Program-made: the position numbers and the translations under genes
Assembly (NCBI GenBank): GCA_029226955.1
Contig: JAQXZA010000048.1
Location: forward strand, 1 to 55,577
Direction of reading: 5' to 3'
Origin: Clostridia bacterium
GTDB taxonomy: Bacteria; Bacillota; Clostridia; Oscillospirales; Acutalibacteraceae
DNA length: 55,577 nucleotides
The notes under the pieces: model-generated
The model's input: the letters and a program-made list of their open reading frames with translations, nothing else
Told to the model about the DNA's origin: nothing
Database searches by the model: none
Part shown: positions 34,275 through 41,523 of the stretch, one piece after another
Layout of the letters: every line of letters begins with the position of its first letter
How positions within the stretch are numbered: position 1 is the first letter of the stretch

Positions 34275-35654
34275 ATGGAGAACGATAATCTTAAAAGAAT
34301 GGGTAGTGAACCTGTTTTCAGGCTGATTATGAAAATGTCACTTCCGGCAATGTTTTCAATGGTTGTACAGGCACTGTATAACATTGTTGACAGTATGTTT
34401 GTTTCTTATGTAGGAAAATACGCATTGACTGCCGTATCACTTGCGTTTCCTATGCAGTTCCTTATGATAGGTGTTGCGGTAGGTACTGCAATAGGCATAA
34501 ACTCGCTTATTTCAAGACGTTTAGGCGAAAAGAAAAACGAGGAGGCTGACAAAGCCGCTACCTATGCACTTGTTATAGGTGTAGTTACGTGGATTGTGTT
34601 TGCGTTAATCGGTTTATTCTTTTCGTCGGCAATAATAGGTGCATATACGGACAATCCTTTTGTTTATGAGGCAGGAACACAATATCTTTCCTGTGTGTTT
34701 ATTTTTTCAATCGGTGTATTCGTAGAAATCAATATTGAAAAAACCTTACAGGCAACAGGAAATATGATTTTTCCTATGTTGTTTCAGCTTGTCGGTGCAG
34801 TGCTGAACATTGTGCTTGACCCGATATTCATTTTTGGCTTTGGATTTATTCAGTCCTACGGAACTCTCGGTGCGGGAATTGCAACAGTAGTGGGACAGAT
34901 TATTTCAATGATTTTTGCATTGTGTGTACTTTTCCTCAAAAAGCACAGTGTTAAAATCGACTTCAAATATTTCAGACATTTTGATTTTTCGATTATAAAG
35001 GACATCTATGCGGTAGGTTTTCCGTCAATCATAATGCAGAGTATCGGCTCGGTTATGTTACTCGGTCTTAACGGGATACTTGCCGGAATTTCAGAAACTT
35101 ATGTTGCCGTACTCGGTGTTTATTACAAATTGCAGTCGTTTGTATTTATGCCTGTTTTCGGACTCACTCACGGAGTAATGCCGATTATGGGTTATAACTA
35201 CGGTGCAAAAAACAAAACAAGGCTTTTGCAGTCGCTCAAATACGGCACACTTATTGCACTTGTTGTTATGGGAATAGGTGTAATACTGTTCCAGACAATT
35301 CCTGAACTTTTGCTCGCAATATTCAATGCTGACAGTGAAATGCTTGAAGTAGGTGTTCCGGCAATGAGAATAATAAGTATATGTTTTCTTCCAGCCGCCG
35401 CTGGAATACTTCTTGCAACAATGTTTCAGGCTGTCGGACGTGGAATACGCTCGTTGATTATGTCACTTTTGCGTCAGATTGGAGTTATACTTCCGGCAGC
35501 ATATCTGCTTGTTCTTGTTTCACCGCCGCTTGTATGGTATTCATTCCCGATTGCTGAGGGTGTATCGCTTATTGTGGCATTGCTGTTATTTCTCAATCTG
35601 TACAAAAAAGAGTTAAAACATTTAGGCGAATTATCTCAGCCGTCCAAAAAATAA
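34275..35654 (+). CDS. MATE family efflux transporter
   Basis: The 459-residue protein has the twelve-helix MATE layout in two similar halves. The first half includes MSLPAMFSMVVQALYNIVDSMFV, the usual start of the family, and VGTAIGINSLISRRLGEKK in the first loop; the second half begins near ISETYVAVLGVYYKLQSFVF. It exports cationic drugs or metabolites using a Na+ or H+ gradient. ATG 34275 follows GAAAGGAATGATAAA. An in-frame start upstream at 34224 falls in the leader hairpin and is not used here. Confidence 0.95.
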   Translation: MENDNLKRMGSEPVFRLIMKMSLPAMFSMVVQALYNIVDSMFVSYVGKYALTAVSLAFPMQFLMIGVAVGTAIGINSLISRRLGEKKNEEADKAATYALVIGVVTWIVFALIGLFFSSAIIGAYTDNPFVYEAGTQYLSCVFIFSIGVFVEINIEKTLQATGNMIFPMLFQLVGAVLNIVLDPIFIFGFGFIQSYGTLGAGIATVVGQIISMIFALCVLFLKKHSVKIDFKYFRHFDFSIIKDIYAVGFPSIIMQSIGSVMLLGLNGILAGISETYVAVLGVYYKLQSFVFMPVFGLTHGVMPIMGYNYGAKNKTRLLQSLKYGTLIALVVMGIGVILFQTIPELLLAIFNADSEMLEVGVPAMRIISICFLPAAAGILLATMFQAVGRGIRSLIMSLLRQIGVILPAAYLLVLVSPPLVWYSFPIAEGVSLIVALLLFLNLYKKELKHLGELSQPSKK

Positions 35655-35659
35655 CTTAC

Positions 35660-35702
35660 GTCCACACTAACTCCACACTCCACACTCCACTCTCCACACT
35701 CT
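35660..35702. repeat. inverted GWGTGGA heptamer array
   Basis: ACTCCAC, ACTCCAC, ACTCCAC, TCTCCAC, ACT units (with a TCCACACTA start), immediately after the MATE gene stop. Confidence 0.8.
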
Positions 35703-35711
35703 ATATTGATA

Positions 35712-35768
35712 TTTCCCCTTTTGTCAGCATAATAATTACTGTTATGTTCTGACAGGGGGGATTTTTTT
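35712..35768 (+). terminator. terminator whose 3' arm contains the next gene's Shine-Dalgarno
   Basis: TGTCAG (35722-35727) pairs with CTGACA (35749-35754), extended by CATAA/TTATG inside and CCC/GGG outside; T7 follows. AGGGGGGA in the 3' arm is also the only ribosome-binding site for the TTG start at 35767, so termination or folding and translation initiation compete. Confidence 0.7.
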
Positions 35769-36150
35769 GAATGATTATGAAAAATACGGCACATCAGAAT
35801 TTGATGATGATTATAAAAATAAAAATGAACACCGTAAGCCGAAAAAAGACAAAAAAATTACCGTCAGCAGTCAGCTTTTAATTATAATACAGCTTATTAT
35901 ATGTACGCTTTTGCTGATAAGTGCGTTTGTTATCAGGACAATCGGCGGTTCGCTTTATGCACAGGTCGGAACGTGGTTTTATGACAATTATAATAATTCG
36001 GTTTTTACGGACACAAAAAACAATGTTCTTTCGTTTATTGACAGTACAAAAACTACTGAAAATAAAGATGTTATACCTCAGACCGAAAACAGCACAGAAA
36101 ATTCCGATGTTAAAGATAAAATCACACAGGAAAGGAATACGCACAGATGA
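35767..36150 (+). CDS. short SpoIVFA-like membrane protein (inferred)
   Basis: A hydrophilic, charged N-terminus of ~40 residues precedes a single membrane helix (about residues 41-62, SSQLLIIIQLIICTLLLISAF) and a ~60-residue external tail. There is no recognised domain. The start is TTG at 35767, 7 bases after GGGGGG. It overlaps the M50 protease start by 4 bases (ATGA), as spoIVFA overlaps spoIVFB in bacilli, but the LytM-like domain of SpoIVFA is missing, so the name rests on gene order and topology only. Confidence 0.7.
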   Translation: MNDYEKYGTSEFDDDYKNKNEHRKPKKDKKITVSSQLLIIIQLIICTLLLISAFVIRTIGGSLYAQVGTWFYDNYNNSVFTDTKNNVLSFIDSTKTTENKDVIPQTENSTENSDVKDKITQERNTHR

Positions 36151-36752
36151 CTTTTCATATCGGAAAACTTAATATAGAGTTGAGTTTTCCGCTCGTTGCG
36201 ATTATGACGGCGGTAATTATTTTTGATACAACAATGTCAGTTGTAATATGCTTTATCGCAATAATAATGCACGAAACAGGTCATCTTGCGGCACTGACTT
36301 TTTACGGTTCTTTTCCGAAAACAATAAAACTGACTTTGTTTGATATAGCCATTGTTGACAGCGGAAAATACACGAGAAATACAAAACAGGAGCTTGTAGT
36401 TGTCCTTGCCGGAGTGACGGTGAATTTCGTGTTTGCGGTAATTTTTTATATAATTTTCCGCTGTACAAATATGATATTTTTCAGAAATATGGCTGTTTCA
36501 AATGCAACACTCGGAGTTTTTAATATTCTGCCTGTTGATTCGCTTGACGGCGGTCAGGCACTTTTTATAATTCTCACAAATCATTTTTCAATATACAAGT
36601 CTATGATGATTCTGGACATAATATCATTTATTGTGCTTATACCTGTTGCGTGTGTCGGATTTATTGTACTTTTCCGTTCAAAGTATAATTTCACACTGCT
36701 TTTGACCGCATTGTATCTTATCGCAATTATTCTTTTAAAGCACAGAAAATAA
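36147..36752 (+). CDS. M50 site-2 protease, SpoIVFB-like
   Basis: The HExxH zinc motif is HETGH (about residues 44-48) inside a membrane helix, and the third-ligand motif appears as LPVDSLDGGQAL (Asp near residue 135). Six membrane segments fit a compact site-2 protease. In bacilli SpoIVFB cleaves pro-sigma-K in the mother cell; here the pairing with a small membrane partner supports a like role in a spore-former, but other regulated-proteolysis substrates are possible. 201 residues, shorter than SpoIVFB with its CBS domain, so the CBS domain is absent. Confidence 0.88.
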   Translation: MTFHIGKLNIELSFPLVAIMTAVIIFDTTMSVVICFIAIIMHETGHLAALTFYGSFPKTIKLTLFDIAIVDSGKYTRNTKQELVVVLAGVTVNFVFAVIFYIIFRCTNMIFFRNMAVSNATLGVFNILPVDSLDGGQALFIILTNHFSIYKSMMILDIISFIVLIPVACVGFIVLFRSKYNFTLLLTALYLIAIILLKHRK

Positions 36753-36781
36753 TTGCTAATTATCCGTTATGCTGTTATAAT
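36753..36781 (+). promoter_or_regulatory. sigma-A promoter of ogg
   Basis: TTGCTA (36753-36758), a 17-base spacer and TATAAT (36776-36781), 31 bases before the start codon. Confidence 0.7.
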
Positions 36782-36812
36782 ACAAATTAACAAATGAAAA
36801 AGAAGTGATAAA

Positions 36813-37649
36813 ATGAAGTATAAAATTACAAATCGTGGTGCTGAAATAACGCTTTCTGACGGTTTTGACCTGAAAAACACCTTTGATTGCGGACAATGTT
36901 TCCGCTGGAACGAAAATCCCGACGGTTCTTTTACAGGAATTGTACAAAACAAGGAAACACGAATATTCAAGGACGGCAAAACAATCATTATCGAAAACTG
37001 TAATGAAGATGATTTTCTCAACTTATGGAAAAGCTATCTTGACCTCGATAACGATTATGACAAAATCAGAAGTGAAATTGTCAGTCGCTGTCCCGAACTG
37101 AAATGTGCCGTTGACAGCATTGACGGAATAAGAATTTTAAATCAGGAACCGTGGGAGGCTTTGTGTTCGTTTATAATTTCACAAAATAATAATATTCCAC
37201 GCATAAAAGGCATTGTAACAAGACTTTGCGAAAATTTCGGTGACAAATGCGGAAACGGATATACATTTCCCTCAGCCGATAAAATTGCAGAACTTACCGT
37301 TGATGACCTTGCACCCTTGCGTTCTGGATTTCGTGCAAGATACATTATTGATGCCGCCCAAAAGGTTTCGGACGGCACAGTGAATCTTGATAAAATGAGA
37401 ACAGCACCCATTGACGATTGCCGCAAGGAACTTATGCAGATAACGGGAGTCGGTGCAAAAGTTGCGGAATGTACGTTATTATACGGCTTGCACAGGCTTG
37501 ACGCATTTCCGATTGATGTATGGATGAAAAAAGCACTCAAAACTCTTTTCAGCGGAGTGAATCCCGAAAAAATCGGAAAATATGCCGGAATTGCACAGCA
37601 ATATATTTTTCATTATAGCCGCCTTAATGCTGAGCTTGTCAATTCATAA
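36813..37649 (+). CDS. ogg: 8-oxoguanine DNA glycosylase (OGG1-type)
   Basis: OGG1-type enzymes excise 8-oxoguanine opposite cytosine and cut the strand. The N-terminal domain has FDLKNTFDCGQCFRW. The HhH-GPD core has WEALCSFIISQNNNIPRIKG, the hairpin LMQITGVGAKVAECTLLYG with the catalytic Lys, and DAFPIDVWMKK with the catalytic Asp. 278 residues, normal. A clear promoter lies upstream. Confidence 0.93.
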   Translation: MKYKITNRGAEITLSDGFDLKNTFDCGQCFRWNENPDGSFTGIVQNKETRIFKDGKTIIIENCNEDDFLNLWKSYLDLDNDYDKIRSEIVSRCPELKCAVDSIDGIRILNQEPWEALCSFIISQNNNIPRIKGIVTRLCENFGDKCGNGYTFPSADKIAELTVDDLAPLRSGFRARYIIDAAQKVSDGTVNLDKMRTAPIDDCRKELMQITGVGAKVAECTLLYGLHRLDAFPIDVWMKKALKTLFSGVNPEKIGKYAGIAQQYIFHYSRLNAELVNS

Positions 37650-37656
37650 TATGAAT

Positions 37657-37707
37657 AACTTCCGTAATTGCGGTTAAAATAATACCAAAATTACGGGAGG
37701 TTTTTTT
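37657..37707 (+). terminator. terminator whose 3' arm contains the spoVAD Shine-Dalgarno
   Basis: TCCGTAATT (37661-37669) pairs with AATTACGGG (37689-37697), extended by GGT/ACC inside, and T7 follows at 37701. GGGAGG in the 3' arm is the spoVAD ribosome-binding site, 7 bases before the ATG. Confidence 0.7.
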
Positions 37708-38751
37708 ATGCCGAAAAGAACAGGCAGATATACAATAGAAATAGAAAACAATGTCACGATACACTCATCAGCCGGAATTGTCGGAAAAAAAGAAAGCGAA
37801 GGTCCTCTCGGGAAATTTTTCGACAAAACCTATCAGGACAATAAACTCGGTCAGTCGTCGTGGGAAAAAGCCGAAAGCACACTTCAACAATCCGCCGTCA
37901 GTATTGCACTCAATAAAATATCCCTCTCGCCGCAAAATGTAGATATGATTCTTGCGGGAGATTTGCTTAATCAATGTATTTCGTCAACATTCGGTTTGAG
38001 GGCATTGGATATTCCTTTTTTGGCACAATATGGTGCGTGTTCGACAATGGCACAGACTCTTGCACTCGGTTCAATTCTCGTTGACAGCGGTGCGGCGAAT
38101 AACTGTATTGCCGTTACATCGTCGCATTTCTGTTCTGCGGAAAGACAATTCCGTTTTCCTATTGAATACGGCGGTCAGCGTACACCTACTGCACAATGGA
38201 CTGTAACTGGTGCCGGTGCGGCTGTAATCGACAAAAGCGGAATAGGCTGTTCGGTTCGTGCCGTAACCGTCGGCAAAATAAACGACCTCGGAATAAAAGA
38301 CGCAAACAATATGGGGGCGGCTATGGCACCGGCGGCGGCAGACACAATCAGAAATTTCTTTAAAGATACTAATTTCCGTCCTGATGATTTTGATTTAATT
38401 CTCACGGGCGACCTCGGAAAAGTCGGCTCTGTACTTCTTCTTGAATTACTCGAAAAAGACGGTATTAAACTCGGCAAAAAGCACAACGACTGCGGACTTA
38501 TGATTTATGATATTGACGGTCAGGACGTTCATTCAGGCGGTTCAGGTTGTGGGTGTTCGGGTTCGGTGTTTTGTTCGTATATAATGCAAAAGTTAAACAG
38601 TGGCGAACTTAACAATATACTTTTTGTAGCAACAGGTGCGTTGATGTCGCCTACTTCATCACAACAGGGCGAGAGTATTCCCGGAATTGCACATCTTCTT
38701 CATATATGCAGCGGTGTTCCGCAAAAATCAAATCATATAGGAAAACTTTAA
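37708..38751 (+). CDS. spoVAD: stage V sporulation protein AD (SpoVAD)
   Basis: SpoVAD is a thiolase-fold protein that binds dipicolinic acid and helps load it into the forespore through the SpoVA channel. The sequence has IAGDLLNQCISSTFGLR, PFLAQYGACSTMAQ, SSHFCSAERQFRFPIEYGGQRTP split over the expected span, and a Gly-rich SGGSGCGCSGSVFC near the C-terminus, all typical. Length 347 is normal. Unlike the bacillus spoVA operon, the channel genes spoVAC and spoVAE are not adjacent. The Shine-Dalgarno lies within a terminator-like hairpin. Confidence 0.94.
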   Translation: MPKRTGRYTIEIENNVTIHSSAGIVGKKESEGPLGKFFDKTYQDNKLGQSSWEKAESTLQQSAVSIALNKISLSPQNVDMILAGDLLNQCISSTFGLRALDIPFLAQYGACSTMAQTLALGSILVDSGAANNCIAVTSSHFCSAERQFRFPIEYGGQRTPTAQWTVTGAGAAVIDKSGIGCSVRAVTVGKINDLGIKDANNMGAAMAPAAADTIRNFFKDTNFRPDDFDLILTGDLGKVGSVLLLELLEKDGIKLGKKHNDCGLMIYDIDGQDVHSGGSGCGCSGSVFCSYIMQKLNSGELNNILFVATGALMSPTSSQQGESIPGIAHLLHICSGVPQKSNHIGKL

Positions 38752-38755
38752 AATC

Positions 38756-38793
38756 TTGTCAGGCAGAAAAAAACTGTCTGACAAATTTTTTTT
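38756..38793 (+). terminator. terminator of spoVAD
   Basis: TTGTCAGGCAG / CTGTCTGACAA stem with an A7 loop and T8 tail. Confidence 0.93.
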
Positions 38794-38819
38794 GAAATTT
38801 TTTAAAAATCTTTTGTTTT

Positions 38820-38858
38820 TGTCAGTAAGTTGTCATAGTGTCTGTGTTATTATATATA
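38820..38858 (+). promoter_or_regulatory. promoter with upstream box, DUF4177 gene
   Basis: TGTCAGTAAGTTGTCATAGT (38820-38839) contains TTGTCA (38830-38835); a 17-base spacer leads to TATATA (38853-38858). The 20-base box recurs with one difference at 39116-39135. Confidence 0.7.
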
Positions 38859-38895
38859 CATAATAAAAAACAAAACACAAAGGAGTTTGATTACA

Positions 38896-39090
38896 ATGAA
38901 AAAATACGAATACGTTAAACTTAATATGAAAGTTGGCTTGTTAAGCACAAAAAACAAATCATATCAGAAAGTAATTGACGAATATGCCGCAAAAGGTTAT
39001 CGCTATGTAGGTTGGATTCCGGGCAGTACAAGCAATTTGTTAAGTGGTGTACCGGAAGAAATAGACCTGATTTTTGAAATTGATGTTTGA
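38896..39090 (+). CDS. DUF4177 domain-containing protein, 64 aa
   Basis: MKKYEYVKL followed by a helix (YQKVIDEYAAKGYRYVGWIPG) and a final strand (IDLIFEI) is the DUF4177 pattern, a small alpha/beta protein of unknown function. The ATG at 38896 lies 8 bases after AAAGGAG. It has its own promoter, shared in sequence with the microprotein gene 280 bases downstream. Confidence 0.85.
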   Translation: MKKYEYVKLNMKVGLLSTKNKSYQKVIDEYAAKGYRYVGWIPGSTSNLLSGVPEEIDLIFEIDV

Positions 39091-39115
39091 TTTTTATATA
39101 AATCAATTTCAAGTC

Positions 39116-39154
39116 TGTCAGTAATTTGTCATAGTCGGTATGATATGATAAATA
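39116..39154 (+). promoter_or_regulatory. matching promoter, microprotein gene
   Basis: TGTCAGTAATTTGTCATAGT (39116-39135) with TTGTCA at 39126-39131 and TAAATA at 39149-39154, spacing 17. It differs from the promoter at 38820 by one base in the 20-base box. Confidence 0.65.
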
Positions 39155-39179
39155 CAGAAAACACGAAAGGAGAATGAAA

Positions 39180-39236
39180 ATGCAATCAATAATTGATTTC
39201 TTTATCAGATTATGCTATGCAGATGTAATTGACTGA
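39180..39236 (+). CDS. 18-residue microprotein
   Basis: The frame encodes MQSIIDFFIRLCYADVID and stops at TGA 39234-39236. AAAGGAG (39166-39172) is 7 bases from the ATG at 39180; another ATG at 39174 is too close to be used. A promoter lies directly upstream and a strong terminator 12 bases downstream, so the transcript seems dedicated to this peptide (or is an sRNA containing it). The peptide is amphipathic with a hydrophobic face (IIDFFIRLCY) and one Cys. No family recognised; membrane-active, regulatory or signalling peptide are all possible. Confidence 0.55.
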   Translation: MQSIIDFFIRLCYADVID

Positions 39237-39247
39237 TATAATAATTC

Positions 39248-39280
39248 AAAGGTCGGGATTTTATAATTCCCGACCTTTTA
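39248..39280 (+). terminator. terminator of the microprotein transcript
   Basis: AAAGGTCGGGA (39248-39258) / TCCCGACCTTT (39268-39278) with a T-rich end. Confidence 0.92.
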
Positions 39281-39303
39281 TTATTGCCGAAAAATGCTTT
39301 TTT

Positions 39304-39372
39304 TATGCGAATTTCAGAAGAATTTATGCGAAAATAGCTGGATTTTATAAGAATTTTTTAAAACTATGCGAA
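39304..39372. repeat. three phased TATGCGAA boxes (candidate operator)
   Basis: TATGCGAA occurs at 39304-39311, 39325-39332 and 39365-39372, each in an A/T-rich context (TTTATGCGAATTT). The spacings of 21 and 40 bases are close to two and four helical turns, so the boxes face the same side of the DNA. They lie 65-130 bases upstream of the AlbA_2 gene. Confidence 0.65.
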
Positions 39373-39436
39373 TTTTTCTATAAATTTCTTGCAAAATTCT
39401 TATAAACAGAGTAGAATAAAATCAGGAGGTGTTTAT

Positions 39437-40873
39437 ATGCTTGAAACCGAATTATTAAAGCTGATTGAAGATATACGCATAAAAAAAGCAGAAAGCAACT
39501 ATATTGAGGTCAAATCCGCAAAAAACGGCTGTCCGAAAATTTTTGATACACTGTCATCATTTTCAAATCAACAAAATGGCGGAATTATAATTTTTGGTGT
39601 TGATGAAAATGATGATTATAATATATGCGGAGTTTATAATGCTGCTGATTTACAGAAAAAAATAATGGAACAGAGTATGCAGATGGAACCTGTTGTACGT
39701 CCGCTTTGTACGGTTGCGGTAATTGACGGTAAAACCGTTGTAAGTGCTGAAATTCAGGAAACAGATAACTTTCAGAAACCTTGTTTTTATAAGGGTGCGG
39801 GCAGACTCAGGGGTTCTTATGTTCGTGTTGCGGACGGCGACAGACTTATGACTGAATATGAAGTTTACAGCTATGAGGCGTTTAAAAAGGATATACACGA
39901 TGAACTCAGGACTAATGAACGCTCAGAACTGAATGATATAAACACTGATGAATACCAGTTGTATCTTATTCAATTAAGAAAAAGCAAACCGCACCTTGCA
40001 ACGCTTAAAGAAACGGAAATCAATCGTTTACAGGGGGTTGTTATTGAAAATAAGCCTACTATTGCGGCACTTATGCTTTTTTCTGTTTATCCACAGGCTT
40101 ATTTTCCGCAACTTTGTATTACTGCTGTTTCCGTACCGGGTAAAGAAAAAAGTTCAGTCGGAAGTGTAGGAGAAAGATTTATTGACAACAGAAGAATTGA
40201 AGGCTCTATAACTCAAATGCTTAACGATACTTTAATTTTTATCAGAAAAAATATGAAAGTAAAAACAATAATAGACCAAAATACAGGTATGAGAAAAGAC
40301 AAAACGGAATATCCTGTTATTGCCGTAAGAGAACTTGTGCTTAATGCACTTGTTCACCGTGATTACAGTATTCACACAGAGTCAGCACCAATTACTGTTA
40401 CTATGTATTCCGACAGAATGGAAATTGAAAATCCCGGAGGACTGTACGGCAGAATGACGCTTGATAATTTAGGCTATGTTTCAGCCGATACCCGAAATCC
40501 GTATATTGCAAATGCACTTGAAGTTATGGGAGAAACCGAAAACCGTTACAGCGGTATTCCGACAATAAGAAGTGCTATGAAAAATGCAAAACTTCCGCCG
40601 CCCGTTTTTGAAAATAACAGGGGAGTATTCAAAGCAATACTTTACAATGAAAATTCACTCACAAAAGACAAAACAGACATTAAAAGTCAGATTCTTGATT
40701 TTTGCACCGTTCCTAAAAGCCGTGGTGAGCTTGAAGAAAAATTCAAAGACAATATAACAATAGCATACCTTATGAATAAATATATGAAACCTCTTATATC
40801 CGAAAACAAAATTGCTCTTACCAAACCAGAATCTCCCAAAAGCAAAGACCAGCAATATTACACAGTATCATAA
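39437..40873 (+). CDS. AlbA_2/Schlafen-domain ATP-binding protein (RecG C-terminal-like)
   Basis: The N-terminal AlbA_2 (Schlafen-like nucleic-acid-binding) domain has YIEVKSAKNGCPKIFDTLSSFSNQQNGGIIIFGVDE. The C-terminal half is an HATPase_c_4 domain with VIAVRELVLNALVHRDYS and EIENPGGLYGRMTLDNL, and a final winged-helix-like part (QILDFCTVPKSRGELEEKF). Such proteins are frequent in accessory regions and are treated as transcriptional regulators or defence-related factors; neither is proven. The start is ATG 39437, 6 bases after AGGAGGTG. The phased boxes upstream may be its own binding sites. 478 residues. Confidence 0.9.
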   Translation: MLETELLKLIEDIRIKKAESNYIEVKSAKNGCPKIFDTLSSFSNQQNGGIIIFGVDENDDYNICGVYNAADLQKKIMEQSMQMEPVVRPLCTVAVIDGKTVVSAEIQETDNFQKPCFYKGAGRLRGSYVRVADGDRLMTEYEVYSYEAFKKDIHDELRTNERSELNDINTDEYQLYLIQLRKSKPHLATLKETEINRLQGVVIENKPTIAALMLFSVYPQAYFPQLCITAVSVPGKEKSSVGSVGERFIDNRRIEGSITQMLNDTLIFIRKNMKVKTIIDQNTGMRKDKTEYPVIAVRELVLNALVHRDYSIHTESAPITVTMYSDRMEIENPGGLYGRMTLDNLGYVSADTRNPYIANALEVMGETENRYSGIPTIRSAMKNAKLPPPVFENNRGVFKAILYNENSLTKDKTDIKSQILDFCTVPKSRGELEEKFKDNITIAYLMNKYMKPLISENKIALTKPESPKSKDQQYYTVS

Positions 40874-40907
40874 TAATGCGTAATTCGTAATGCGTAATGC
40901 GTAATTA
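40874..40907. repeat. ATTACGM heptamer array
   Basis: TAATGCG, TAATTCG, TAATGCG, TAATGCG, TAATT in tandem one base after the stop codon, followed by the conserved border TTGTGACCGCTA. From 40915 to 41078 I see only A/T-rich leader of the SASP gene. Confidence 0.88.
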
Positions 40908-41078
40908 TTGTGACCGCTATTTTGTGCGTTAAGTTTGAATAAATTGCACTAAAAGTTTACAAAAATTTTTATAATAAATTTCTTGCTATATATTATGTGT
41001 AAATGATAATAATATTATTGCAAACGCCAATAAACAAAAAATCAAATAAAAATTATTATTTAAAAGGAGAAATTTATT

Positions 41079-41273
41079 ATGTCAAACAACTCAAACTCAA
41101 TCAACGTACCTGAGGCAAGACAGGCTATGGAACAGTTCAAGATGGAATGTGCCAACGAAGTAGGCGTAAATCTCAAACAGGGCTATAACGGTGATATTAC
41201 TGCCCGTCAGGCCGGTTCTGTCGGTGGACAGATGGTCAAGAAAATGATTGAGGCTTACGAAAGAAATATGTAA
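41079..41273 (+). CDS. alpha/beta-type small acid-soluble spore protein (SASP)
   Basis: SASPs coat and protect spore DNA and are degraded by the GPR protease at germination. This 64-residue protein has the family layout: NVPEARQAMEQFKMECANEVG with the GPR cleavage region (EVG), then the DNA-binding helix pair with GDITARQAGSVGGQMVKKMIE. AAAAGGAGAAATTTATT precedes the ATG. Expected to be made in the forespore under sigma-G; I could not identify a confident sigma-G promoter by eye. Confidence 0.96.
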   Translation: MSNNSNSINVPEARQAMEQFKMECANEVGVNLKQGYNGDITARQAGSVGGQMVKKMIEAYERNM

Positions 41274-41303
41274 TCCGTTTCAGATAATATGACGGATTTT
41301 CTC
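41272..41303 (+). terminator. weak terminator after SASP
   Basis: AATCCGT (41272-41278) / ACGGATT (41292-41298) followed by TTCTC; short stem. A further GC-rich hairpin with T7 ends near 41380. Confidence 0.55.
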
Positions 41304-41382
41304 ACAACAGGTCAGTTCATAAACACTGACAATTAAATACAGCGGTGACAGGTGCAAAAGTATCTGCCGCCGCCTTTTTTTC

Positions 41383-41523
41383 AGAGTGGAGTGTGGAGTG
41401 TGGAGAGTGGAGAGTGGAGTTAGAAATGAGGAATTATTTATGTTGCGGAAAATAACTTCAAATCAGCCGTTAAACTTATGGTAAACACTAATTACGCATT
41501 ACGCATTACGAATTACGCATTAT
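41383..41523. repeat. composite heptamer element (GWGTGGA array - core - ATTACGM array)
   Basis: GWGTGGA units at 41383-41421, a core with TTAAACTTATGGT, and ATTACGC/ATTACGA units at 41489-41523. Same order and orientation as 3604-3733. It overlaps the 3' end of the reverse-strand Crp/Fnr gene and supplies its last codons and stop. Confidence 0.82.
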
